Part shown: piece by piece, positions 56,960 through 64,000 of the stretch
Layout: every line of letters begins with the position of its first letter
Position numbering within the stretch: position 1 is the first letter of the stretch
From: Shewanella mangrovisoli
GTDB lineage: Bacteria > Pseudomonadota > Gammaproteobacteria > Enterobacterales > Shewanellaceae
Direction of reading: 5' to 3'
Length of the DNA stretch: 64,000 nucleotides
NCBI RefSeq assembly: GCF_019457635.1
Contig: NZ_CP080412.1
Coordinates: 3,472,001-3,536,000, forward strand
Translations under genes and position numbers: made by a program
Notes under the pieces: generated by a model
Database searches by the model: none
What the model saw: the letters and a program-made list of their open reading frames with translations, nothing else
Told to the model about the DNA's origin: nothing

Positions 56960-59080
56960 TTAGGTCTTTAACTTACCTAATTGTTGATGCTGCTGTTTCA
57001 CCAGTTCGGCGAGGACCACACTGCTTTGCTGCGCTTCACCCGCAAGGCGAGCCAGCTCAGAGGCCGAGTCAGAAATTCCGGTGATATTACGATTAACTTC
57101 TTCAGTTACCGCACTTTGTTCCTCCGCTGCGGCGGCAATATGCGTCACCTGAGAAGAAATTTCCTCTATCTGACTGACCATAGAATTAAGCGATGTGAGC
57201 GCTTGCTCGGTTTGCGACACGGCCATTTGCGCACGCTCAGCACCTTTATCAATAATGCCTGAGGCACTATTCACCTCTTGCTGCAGGGCATCGATCAGCA
57301 CGCTGATATCATCGGTCGAACTTTGGGTTTTAGAAGCAAGCGCCCTCACCTCATCGGCCACAACTGCAAAACCCCGTCCTTGTTCACCCGCCCGCGCCGC
57401 CTCAATTGCGGCGTTCAATGCCAGTAAGTTAGTTTGCGCGGCAATCGAGCTAATCACCTCGAGAATACGGCTGATGTTCGTGCTGCTTTCAGCCACTTTG
57501 CTCACGGCCACTTTCGCCTGCATCGACTCCTGCGACATTGTGGTCACGTATTCCATCGCCTTAGTCAGGCTCTCTTCGCTGAGACGCACATTGCGCGACA
57601 TGGCTTCGGTTTCCGCAGCCGTTTGCTCAGAAGCTTTCGCCACTTCAAGCGCCGTGGCACTCATCTCATTAACCGCGGTTACCACGCTTTCGATTTCGCC
57701 ATACTGACGGTGGACACTATCGCGTGTCAATTCCGCAATTTGTGCCGAGGAGAGACTTTCCTCCTGAGTGCGTCCCGCGAGCGTTTTTAACTCGCTGATC
57801 AAGTCTTTCAGCTTATGAATAAAGGAGTTAAAGCCTTTACCCAGTGCAATCAGTTCCGCATGGGCATCGACCACAATCGATTGGGTTAAATCACCATCGG
57901 CGCTGGCCAAGTGTTCCACACGGCCTTGGATCATCTTAAGCGGTGCAATAATGCTGCGGATCACTATGCTGATAGTAACCACTGCTAGAATGGACACGGC
58001 TAAACCGACCATCAACAAGATGCTGCCAAGGGATGTGGCCATTTCATCCATTTTGCCATTCAACTCAATAGAACTCTTAAAGGCTTGAGCCTTAGGGACT
58101 TGGATAGCCAATGACCATTCCGCTTTCGCCAGTGGGATTTTTATCGGGTAGGCCACGATAATCTCATCATCGTTTGCCATATAGCCGCCATTTTTATGTA
58201 ACGCGACTATCTGCGAGGCAAGTTTAGGGTCAATAGACTCGCTCAGAGGGCGCGCTTTTTTGCTGTAATGACTCGCGGCAACCACTAACCCACGGGTACT
58301 GAGTAAGGTTACCTTGGCTTGACCGTCGTAAAGACTCTTAGATAATTTATCGATTAGGGCCTGAAATACGGGCAAGTTCACATCGACGCCTACCACCCCA
58401 ATAAACTGCTTATGCTTGACCACTGGCACGGTCAGAGAGGTCATCAGCGCATTATTACCTGGGGTGATTTCATAGAGATAAGGCTCCATCAAACAAGGCT
58501 TTAAGGTTTCCTTAGCACAGAGATACCATTCGGCTTCACGGATCCCAAACTCGTTTAAGGTCGTGACATATTTTTCTGCGGAATCATCTACTTGATTATG
58601 CTCGACCGTGCCATCATCGTTGCGAGTGTAATACACCTCCAATGATCCCGATGATGCGACGCTATGGCTAACCTCGACATTTAAAAACTCACTGTCGAGC
58701 CCGTCGTAACCATTAGGCTCAAACTGCGCGTACATGGAGGATATCTGGTTATTTTTCTTTAATACCGCCGCCACGGCCAGCTCTAAGCGATCACGCTTTA
58801 ATGGCAACTCTTCCGCCGTACTCTCTAACATGCCGGAAAAGGAAAACGGGATCCGATAGGCTTCATTGATAAATCCCGCCACCATTTCACCATATTCACC
58901 CGCACGGGCTTCGAGTTTGTCACGGGTTTCGGTTTGTAGTGTCTCTTGAACCTGATTAGACAGCTCTGTGTTTTGGTCCGAAAGAGTCCACCAGAGGCTG
59001 ATGGAAAGAATGGCAACAATTGAGAGGAATAAGGCGGAAGTGATCCACAACAACTTAGTACTGATGGACAAATGCTTCAT
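56960..59080 (-). CDS. Methyl-accepting chemotaxis protein
   Basis: A 706-aa chemoreceptor. The N-terminal membrane helix ([22 protein letters not shown], residues 10-31) precedes a large periplasmic double-Cache type domain (about 35-345). A second membrane helix is near residues 350-373 ([23 protein letters not shown]), then HAMP and a long signalling coiled coil. The hairpin tip is [27 protein letters not shown]. No pentapeptide for CheR is seen at the C-terminus. Ligand unknown. Start ATG 59080. Confidence 0.93.
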   Translation of the reverse strand: MKHLSISTKLLWITSALFLSIVAILSISLWWTLSDQNTELSNQVQETLQTETRDKLEARAGEYGEMVAGFINEAYRIPFSFSGMLESTAEELPLKRDRLELAVAAVLKKNNQISSMYAQFEPNGYDGLDSEFLNVEVSHSVASSGSLEVYYTRNDDGTVEHNQVDDSAEKYVTTLNEFGIREAEWYLCAKETLKPCLMEPYLYEITPGNNALMTSLTVPVVKHKQFIGVVGVDVNLPVFQALIDKLSKSLYDGQAKVTLLSTRGLVVAASHYSKKARPLSESIDPKLASQIVALHKNGGYMANDDEIIVAYPIKIPLAKAEWSLAIQVPKAQAFKSSIELNGKMDEMATSLGSILLMVGLAVSILAVVTISIVIRSIIAPLKMIQGRVEHLASADGDLTQSIVVDAHAELIALGKGFNSFIHKLKDLISELKTLAGRTQEESLSSAQIAELTRDSVHRQYGEIESVVTAVNEMSATALEVAKASEQTAAETEAMSRNVRLSEESLTKAMEYVTTMSQESMQAKVAVSKVAESSTNISRILEVISSIAAQTNLLALNAAIEAARAGEQGRGFAVVADEVRALASKTQSSTDDISVLIDALQQEVNSASGIIDKGAERAQMAVSQTEQALTSLNSMVSQIEEISSQVTHIAAAAEEQSAVTEEVNRNITGISDSASELARLAGEAQQSSVVLAELVKQQHQQLGKLKT

Positions 59081-59499
59081 CGAGTAAACTCCAAAAGATA
59101 GAAGGTCAAGAGCCTAATTATTTTGATCTAGTTCATTTTTATTTTTGCTTCTCAGTTTAAAAAATAGCACTCAGTCACGAGATTACCAGCCTTTAAGATA
59201 GTGAATTGTTAAGCGTAAGTAAAACTTTTCACTGACTCATTTGGCGTCAATCTTCACTTTTATCTCCATCGCTGAAAGTTTGATATTTATCGCGAAATGC
59301 CATGTGGTGATAAGACAAAACTCACAATCAGCCTCGGTTATCTGGTCGACATTTTTTTACAAAAATTAATTCCAGATTAAAAATGCCCATTTCATTTGTA
59401 ACAAAGTCTATTCTGCGGCGTTGTGGCATTGGTTTGCGCAGACTATCGCCTTATACTCTTGGCCTCTAACACAAAACAACAATAACGGAAGCAAGCTTT
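59081..59499. other. Intergenic region upstream of the peptide transporter
   Basis: About 420 AT-rich bases between two divergent genes. It carries the transporter promoter candidate at 59429-59457; otherwise nothing stands out. Confidence 0.5.
59429..59457 (+). promoter_or_regulatory. Candidate promoter of the POT transporter gene
   Basis: TTGGTT (59429-59434), 17-base spacer, TATACT (59452-59457); the coding start is 42 bases further on. Confidence 0.45.
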
Positions 59500-61050
59500 A
59501 TGACTCTTGGTACCAATCAGGTAAGCAAGACACATTCGTTTATGACAGTGTCGCTTATCGAATTGTGGGAACGTTTTGGTTATTACGGCATGCAGGCGCT
59601 GATCGTGTACTTTATGGTGCAGCGTCTTGGCTTTGATGACTCCCGTGCAAACTTAGTTTGGAGTGCCTGTGCGGCGCTGATTTACGTGTCGCCAGCCATC
59701 GGCGGTTGGGTTGGGGATAAAATTCTCGGCACCAAACGCACTATGCTGCTCGGTGCGGGGATTTTGTCGGTAGGTTATGCATTGATGACTGTGCCGACCG
59801 AAAACACTTGGTTTATGTTCTCCGCCCTTGGGGTGATTGTGGTCGGTAACGGCCTATTTAAACCCAATGCCGGTAACTTAGTCCGTAAGATTTACGAAGG
59901 TGACGATTCTAAAATCGACAGCGCCTTTACCATCTACTACATGGCGGTAAACGTAGGTTCAACCTTCTCTATGCTGTTAACGCCTTGGATTAAGGACTAT
60001 GTTAACGCGCAATACGGTAACGAATTTGGCTGGCATGCCGCCTTTGCGGTGTGCTGTGTGGGCTTAATTGTCGGCTTAGGTAACTATGCCCTGATGCACA
60101 AGAGCCTCGCCAACTATGGTTCAGAGCCTGATACTCGCCCAGTCAACAAGAAGAACTTGGCTATCGTCTTAGTCTTAGCAGCGCTTTCGGTTGTGGCTTC
60201 AGCCATTATTCTTGAATATGAAGATGTTGCCAGAGTATTCGTGTATGCCGCGGGTGTGGCGGTATTGGGGATTTTCTTCCACTTAATTCGTACCAGTGAG
60301 CCAAGTGAGCGTGCAGGCCTTATCGCGGCGCTAATCCTCACAGTGCAGACCGTCTTCTTCTTTATCTTCTATCAACAAATGTCGACCTCACTGGCCCTGT
60401 TTGCGCTGCGTAACGTCGATTGGGATTTCCAAGTCTTTGGTACCCATTTGTGGACTTGGTCTCCGGCACAGTTCCAAGCACTGAACCCAATCTGGATCAT
60501 GGTGTTAAGCCCTGTTCTGGCTTGGAGTTATTCTTGGGCAGGTCGCAACAATAAGGACTTTTCGATTGCCGCTAAGTTCGCCTTAGGTTTTGCGGTTGTC
60601 GCGATAGGCTTCTTTATCTACGGTTTTGCAGGCCAATTTGCCGTTGAGGGTAAGACCTCTTCTTGGGTGATGATTTGGGGTTATGCTTCTTACTCACTCG
60701 GCGAACTGCTGGTGAGTGGTCTTGGTTTAGCCATGATCGCCCGCTATGTCCCCGCTCGCATGGGCGGCTTTATGATGGGCGCCTATTTCGTGGCATCGGG
60801 CATTTCCCAGTACTTGGGCGGCGTTGTAGCGAACTTTGCCAGCGTGCCACAGGACTTAGTCGATCCGCTGCAGACACTGCCAGTCTATACCAATCTATTC
60901 AATAAATTAGGTATTGCGGCCGTGGTTTGTACTTTTATCGCCTTAGCCGTATTACCACTGATGCGACGTTTGACCGAAAGTCATCACGCCCATAACAGTA
61001 TTGAAGATAACGCGGCGGCCTCACTACGTGATGTGAAAGCCGAGCAATAA
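59500..61050 (+). CDS. Proton-dependent oligopeptide transporter (POT/PTR2 family)
   Basis: Imports di- and tripeptides with protons. The family E-x-x-E-R-F-x-Y-Y motif is in IELWERFGYYG near the N-terminus, and the PTR2 signature is FTIYYMAVNVGS. 516 aa with about 14 membrane helices. The neighbourhood (gabT, gabD, chemoreceptor) resembles the locus of S. oneidensis PepT-So2, a transporter of known structure; orthology is inferred from context. Start ATG 59500 with GGAAG 7 bases upstream. Confidence 0.92.
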   Translation: MTLGTNQVSKTHSFMTVSLIELWERFGYYGMQALIVYFMVQRLGFDDSRANLVWSACAALIYVSPAIGGWVGDKILGTKRTMLLGAGILSVGYALMTVPTENTWFMFSALGVIVVGNGLFKPNAGNLVRKIYEGDDSKIDSAFTIYYMAVNVGSTFSMLLTPWIKDYVNAQYGNEFGWHAAFAVCCVGLIVGLGNYALMHKSLANYGSEPDTRPVNKKNLAIVLVLAALSVVASAIILEYEDVARVFVYAAGVAVLGIFFHLIRTSEPSERAGLIAALILTVQTVFFFIFYQQMSTSLALFALRNVDWDFQVFGTHLWTWSPAQFQALNPIWIMVLSPVLAWSYSWAGRNNKDFSIAAKFALGFAVVAIGFFIYGFAGQFAVEGKTSSWVMIWGYASYSLGELLVSGLGLAMIARYVPARMGGFMMGAYFVASGISQYLGGVVANFASVPQDLVDPLQTLPVYTNLFNKLGIAAVVCTFIALAVLPLMRRLTESHHAHNSIEDNAAASLRDVKAEQ

Positions 61051-61422
61051 TCCTCCCACTCACATTCGCTATTTGTGAGCGCTAAAAACTGCCGACAAGC
61101 CCCGCTTGCGGCAGTTTTTTTATACCTTTAGGTTACAGCTCAGCACCAAACAATCTGAACTTGCTGTGCTTATTTTTCATGCATCGGCTTGGGATAAGGC
61201 TTTCACCCCTGTTTGCAAAACTAAGATGTTCGGTTCCAATTTCAGTGCAGTGTTAAGTTCAAGCCTTGAGCTTGTTTATCATTGATACGTCACCATATCC
61301 TAGGGTAAGACTCCATCAGCACTGACAGAGCAATCGCTTTAGCGCCCACCACATTATTCATCCGTGGGAGACAAATAAAGCCGTTGCCACAGAGCTGACT
61401 CACGCAAAGAGGCGCTTCATTT
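61051..61422. other. Intergenic region before the luciferase-like gene
   Basis: About 370 bases: the terminator at 61084-61122, then a stretch with no gene in which the promoter of the next gene should lie. No other element seen. Confidence 0.4.
61084..61122 (+). terminator. Terminator of the POT transporter gene
   Basis: AAAAACTGCCG/CGGCAGTTTTTT with an inner CAAGC-CCC-GCTTG stem; a long, nearly perfect hairpin with T-run. Confidence 0.9.
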
Positions 61423-62472
61423 ATGGCTACATCATCGACTTCAACATCTGCCACCCCATCGCAGGCAGTGACTAAATCTCCCCTAGCGGATATTCCCTTT
61501 TCACTGTTAGAGCTTGCCCCGGTTCGCCATGGCGCCAGTATCGGAGACACGCTACGCGACAGCCTACAATACGCTAAGGTGGCCGATGACTTAGGTTTTA
61601 ATCGATTCTGGTTTGCCGAGCATCACAATATGCCCGGTATCGCCAGCGCCGCGACATCGGTATTAATTGGTTATATTGCTGAAAATACTAAACACATTCG
61701 CGTCGGCGCGGGTGGGATTATGCTGCCCAACCATGCGCCCTTAGTGGTTGCCGAGCAGTTTGGTACACTCGAGAGTCTTTATCCTGGGCGTATCGATTTA
61801 GGACTTGGCCGCGCACCGGGCAGCGATCAAATCACCAGCCGAGCCCTTAACCGCGATATGAGCCGCGCGGAGCAATTTCCCGCCGAGGTGAGCGAGTTAC
61901 AGACCTTGCTCGGCGACTACAATGGCCGTCATCCCGTAAGAGCGATTCCCGGCGAAGGCACCCATGTGCCGATTTGGCTACTCGGCTCTAGCCTGTTTAG
62001 CGCCCAGCTTGCGGCGCAGCGCGGCTTACCCTATGTCTTTGCAGGGCATTTTGCGCCCAGATTCCTCTACGATGCGATAGAGATTTACCGCCGCGACTTT
62101 AAGCCATCTAAGGTGTTGGATAAGCCCTATGTCATGCTTGGCCTGCCACTTATCGCCGCCGAGACAGACGCCGAAGCAGAATACTTAAGCACCACCTCCA
62201 AGCAACGGGTGCTTGCGCTGATCCGTGGTGAACCGCTTTGGTTAAAACCGCCCGTAGACAGCATGGATGGCCTGTGGAGCGAGCAGGAAAAAACCTATGT
62301 CGATAACTTCTTAGGCTTATCCGTCACCGGTAGCCCCACCAGCATCAAACACCGCTTAGAGATGATAGTGAAGGAGTTAGGTGTCGATGAGTTTATCTTT
62401 ACCAACGATTTGTATGCTCAGGACAAACGTGAGCGAGCGCTGCAAATCCTAATGGAGATAAAAGGCTCTTAA
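61423..62472 (+). CDS. Luciferase-like flavin-dependent monooxygenase (MsnO8/YhbW type)
   Basis: A 349-aa LLM-class flavin oxidoreductase. Family segments: [15 protein letters not shown] at the start of the barrel, [69 protein letters not shown] and [15 protein letters not shown]. These match the YhbW/MsnO8 group of single-subunit enzymes rather than LuxA. Substrate unknown. Start ATG 61423 with GAGG 10 bases upstream. The first 20 residues are Ser/Thr/Ala-rich and may be a non-conserved tail. Confidence 0.88.
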   Translation: MATSSTSTSATPSQAVTKSPLADIPFSLLELAPVRHGASIGDTLRDSLQYAKVADDLGFNRFWFAEHHNMPGIASAATSVLIGYIAENTKHIRVGAGGIMLPNHAPLVVAEQFGTLESLYPGRIDLGLGRAPGSDQITSRALNRDMSRAEQFPAEVSELQTLLGDYNGRHPVRAIPGEGTHVPIWLLGSSLFSAQLAAQRGLPYVFAGHFAPRFLYDAIEIYRRDFKPSKVLDKPYVMLGLPLIAAETDAEAEYLSTTSKQRVLALIRGEPLWLKPPVDSMDGLWSEQEKTYVDNFLGLSVTGSPTSIKHRLEMIVKELGVDEFIFTNDLYAQDKRERALQILMEIKGS

Positions 62473-62490
62473 GCGTTAAACCACGCCATA

Positions 62491-62518
62491 AAAAATCCCG
62501 CCTAAGCGGGATTTTTTT
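62491..62518. terminator. Bidirectional terminator between the LLM gene and gabT
   Basis: AAAAATCCCGC-CTAA-GCGGGATTTTT perfect 11-bp stem between convergent genes. Confidence 0.9.
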
Positions 62519-62525
62519 ATATCTG

Positions 62526-63803
62526 TTAACCTTTTAACACGGCATCGAAGCAGGACTTAAGAATGCCCAACCCCGCAGCGAGCTGCTCGTCTGGCACTGT
62601 TAATGGCACCAATATACGCAGCACGTTACCGTAGGTGCCACAGGAAAGAAGTATCAGTCCTCTATCTCTTGCCTCAGCTAAGATTTGGGCACAATACTGA
62701 GGCGCGGGTTTGCCCTCTTCCATCAACTCAATGGCAATCATCGCCCCTAGACCACGCACATCGGCAATTTGCGGATGTTCAACCTGCATAGTATTCAGCG
62801 CCGACTTAATCCGCTCGCCAATTGCATTGGCACGTTCAAGCAGCTTTTCCTCTTCAAACACTTCGAGTACGGCGAGCGCTGCCGCACAGGCCAGCGGATT
62901 ACCGCCGTAGGTGCCACCAAGGCCACCGGGACCGATGGCATCCATGACTTCAGCTTTACCCGTAATACCTGAAAGGGGGAAGCCACCGGCAATAGATTTC
63001 GCAAAGGTGGTGATATCGGCGCTCACGCCCATTTGCTCCATAGCAAAGAAGGTTCCTGTGCGACCCGCACCCGTTTGCACTTCATCGGCGATCAGCATAA
63101 TGCCTTCGCGGTCGCAAAGCGCACGTAAACGTTGCATAAAGTCTGGCGATGCGGCATAAAACCCACCCTCGCCCTGCACAGGCTCGAGGATGATGGCCGC
63201 GATATCGCTCGGCTCAGCATCATTTTTAAAGATGCGTTCGATAGAGGCCATCGCATCATCATCTGATACGCCGTGCAGTACACAGGGGAACTCGGCGCGG
63301 AACACATTGGCCGACATGAGCCCCATGCCTTTGCTGTAAGGCGCGACCTTTCCCGTTAATGCCAGCGCCGCCATAGTGCGACCATGGTAACCCGAGGTAA
63401 AGGCAATCACGCCCGCTCGCTTAGTGTATGCACGAGCAACTTTAACCGCGTTTTCAACCGCTTCTGAGCCGCTGGTGAATAAGGCCGTCTTCTTAGCAAA
63501 ATCCCCTGGCACTAACTGATTCAGTTTTTCACAGACTTGAATATAACTTTCGTAGCCAAGCACCATAAAACAGGTGTGGGAGAAGTCCTCAAGCTGCGCC
63601 GCAACGGCCGCCTTCACCTTAGGATGTAAATGCCCAGTGTTAAGCACCGCAATACCCCCCGCAAAGTCGATAAACTCTCGACCTTCAACATCCCACACGG
63701 TCGCGTTTTCGGCGCGAGCAGTAAAAACAGGATGAATTTGACCAACACCGCCTGCTACTGCGGCTTGGCGACGTGCCATCAATGAATCATTGGTTGTGCT
63801 CAT
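62526..63803 (-). CDS. gabT: 4-aminobutyrate aminotransferase GabT
   Basis: Moves the amino group of GABA to 2-oxoglutarate, giving succinic semialdehyde. Class III PLP aminotransferase: FTSGSEAVENAVKVARAYT, ADEVQTGAGRTGTFFAMEQ, and the PLP lysine in TTFAKSIAGGFPLSG (about K267). Length 425 aa, as in E. coli (426). Start ATG 63803. The neighbouring gabD gene lies upstream on the same strand with a gap of about 100 bases, so the two form a GABA catabolic pair. Confidence 0.94.
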   Translation of the reverse strand: MSTTNDSLMARRQAAVAGGVGQIHPVFTARAENATVWDVEGREFIDFAGGIAVLNTGHLHPKVKAAVAAQLEDFSHTCFMVLGYESYIQVCEKLNQLVPGDFAKKTALFTSGSEAVENAVKVARAYTKRAGVIAFTSGYHGRTMAALALTGKVAPYSKGMGLMSANVFRAEFPCVLHGVSDDDAMASIERIFKNDAEPSDIAAIILEPVQGEGGFYAASPDFMQRLRALCDREGIMLIADEVQTGAGRTGTFFAMEQMGVSADITTFAKSIAGGFPLSGITGKAEVMDAIGPGGLGGTYGGNPLACAAALAVLEVFEEEKLLERANAIGERIKSALNTMQVEHPQIADVRGLGAMIAIELMEEGKPAPQYCAQILAEARDRGLILLSCGTYGNVLRILVPLTVPDEQLAAGLGILKSCFDAVLKG

Positions 63804-63905
63804 TTAGTATTCCTTGCTCGCGTGCCTAACTTGGCTATACACAAATGTCGATAACAATGCCTATGCCCAAAGGGCTACCACTGGCGGTCTATCCCAAACT
63901 GATGC

Positions 63906-64000
63906 TTAAACAGACATGCAGATATATTTGATTTCTAAATATTCTTCGATGCCGTACTTAGAACCTTCTCGACCGAGCCCTGAGGATTTCATTCCGCCAA
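63906..64000 (-). CDS. gabD: Succinate-semialdehyde dehydrogenase GabD, 3' end only
   Basis: Only the last 31 codons are in the window, read to the TAA at 63906-63908. They encode [20 protein letters not shown] and [10 protein letters not shown], which match the C-terminal end of GabD (oxidises succinic semialdehyde to succinate). The rest of the gene lies beyond base 64000. It precedes gabT on the same strand. Whether it is intact cannot be judged. Confidence 0.85.
   Translation of the reverse strand, partial: GGMKSSGLGREGSKYGIEEYLEIKYICMSV

Overview
This window looks like a chromosomal segment of a Shewanella species (Gammaproteobacteria, Alteromonadales). The evidence is gene content and order plus protein similarity: rppH-ptsP divergent from mutH, a class III adenylate cyclase next to oxyR and a free-standing HPt protein of the Shewanella Arc type, gltBD next to a YhcC-type radical SAM gene, erpA-pyrB-hemL, nhaD, and a POT peptide transporter beside gabTD. 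It is essentially all core genome. I see no insertion sequence, phage, integron, CRISPR array or rRNA operon, and one tRNA gene.

Layout. Positions 1-9 kb hold a truncated TauE/SafE exporter, ptsP and rppH (minus), an AT-rich gap with DnaA-box-like sequences, mutH and a membrane adenylate cyclase (plus), then oxyR, hptA, yhcC and a possible small membrane protein (all minus). Positions 9-19 kb hold gltBD, then a plus-strand run starting with mtnN: a degenerate CbiB-like protein, DUF2721, a TRIC/YicG channel and two small exported proteins. Positions 19-23 kb hold tyrS divergent from mepM-anmK. Positions 23-32 kb look like a peptide-use block: a membrane-bound CadC-like regulator with a periplasmic TolB-type propeller, a secreted S9 peptidase divergent from it, and a TonB-dependent receptor.

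Positions 32-42 kb hold aqpZ, DUF2750, a membrane protein, a coiled-coil membrane protein overlapping erpA, a ClC transporter, pyrB, hemL, a tiny membrane protein and nhaD. Positions 42-50 kb hold gspA-gspB, cca, lpp, rlmA, uppP, folK and folB. Positions 50-57 kb hold plsY, tsaD and the macromolecular synthesis cluster rpsU-yqeY-dnaG-rpoD, followed by a tRNA with CAT anticodon that resembles the minor tRNA-Ile (ileX). Positions 57-64 kb hold a chemoreceptor, a POT peptide transporter, a luciferase-like oxidoreductase, gabT and the 3' end of gabD.

How the genes fit together. Several global regulators sit close together: EI-Ntr, RppH, adenylate cyclase, OxyR and the Arc phosphotransfer protein. 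A CRP-like palindrome lies upstream of the cyclase. Nitrogen handling recurs (PtsP, GOGAT, GabTD, PyrB), as does peptide use (TonB receptor, S9 peptidase, POT). The least described parts are the CadC/TolB-peptidase-receptor block, the CbiB-like protein lacking the usual family motif, and a small membrane ORF whose stop overlaps the yhcC start. I did not find a clearly new multigene system. Names and family calls come from reading the protein sequences; no database search was run.
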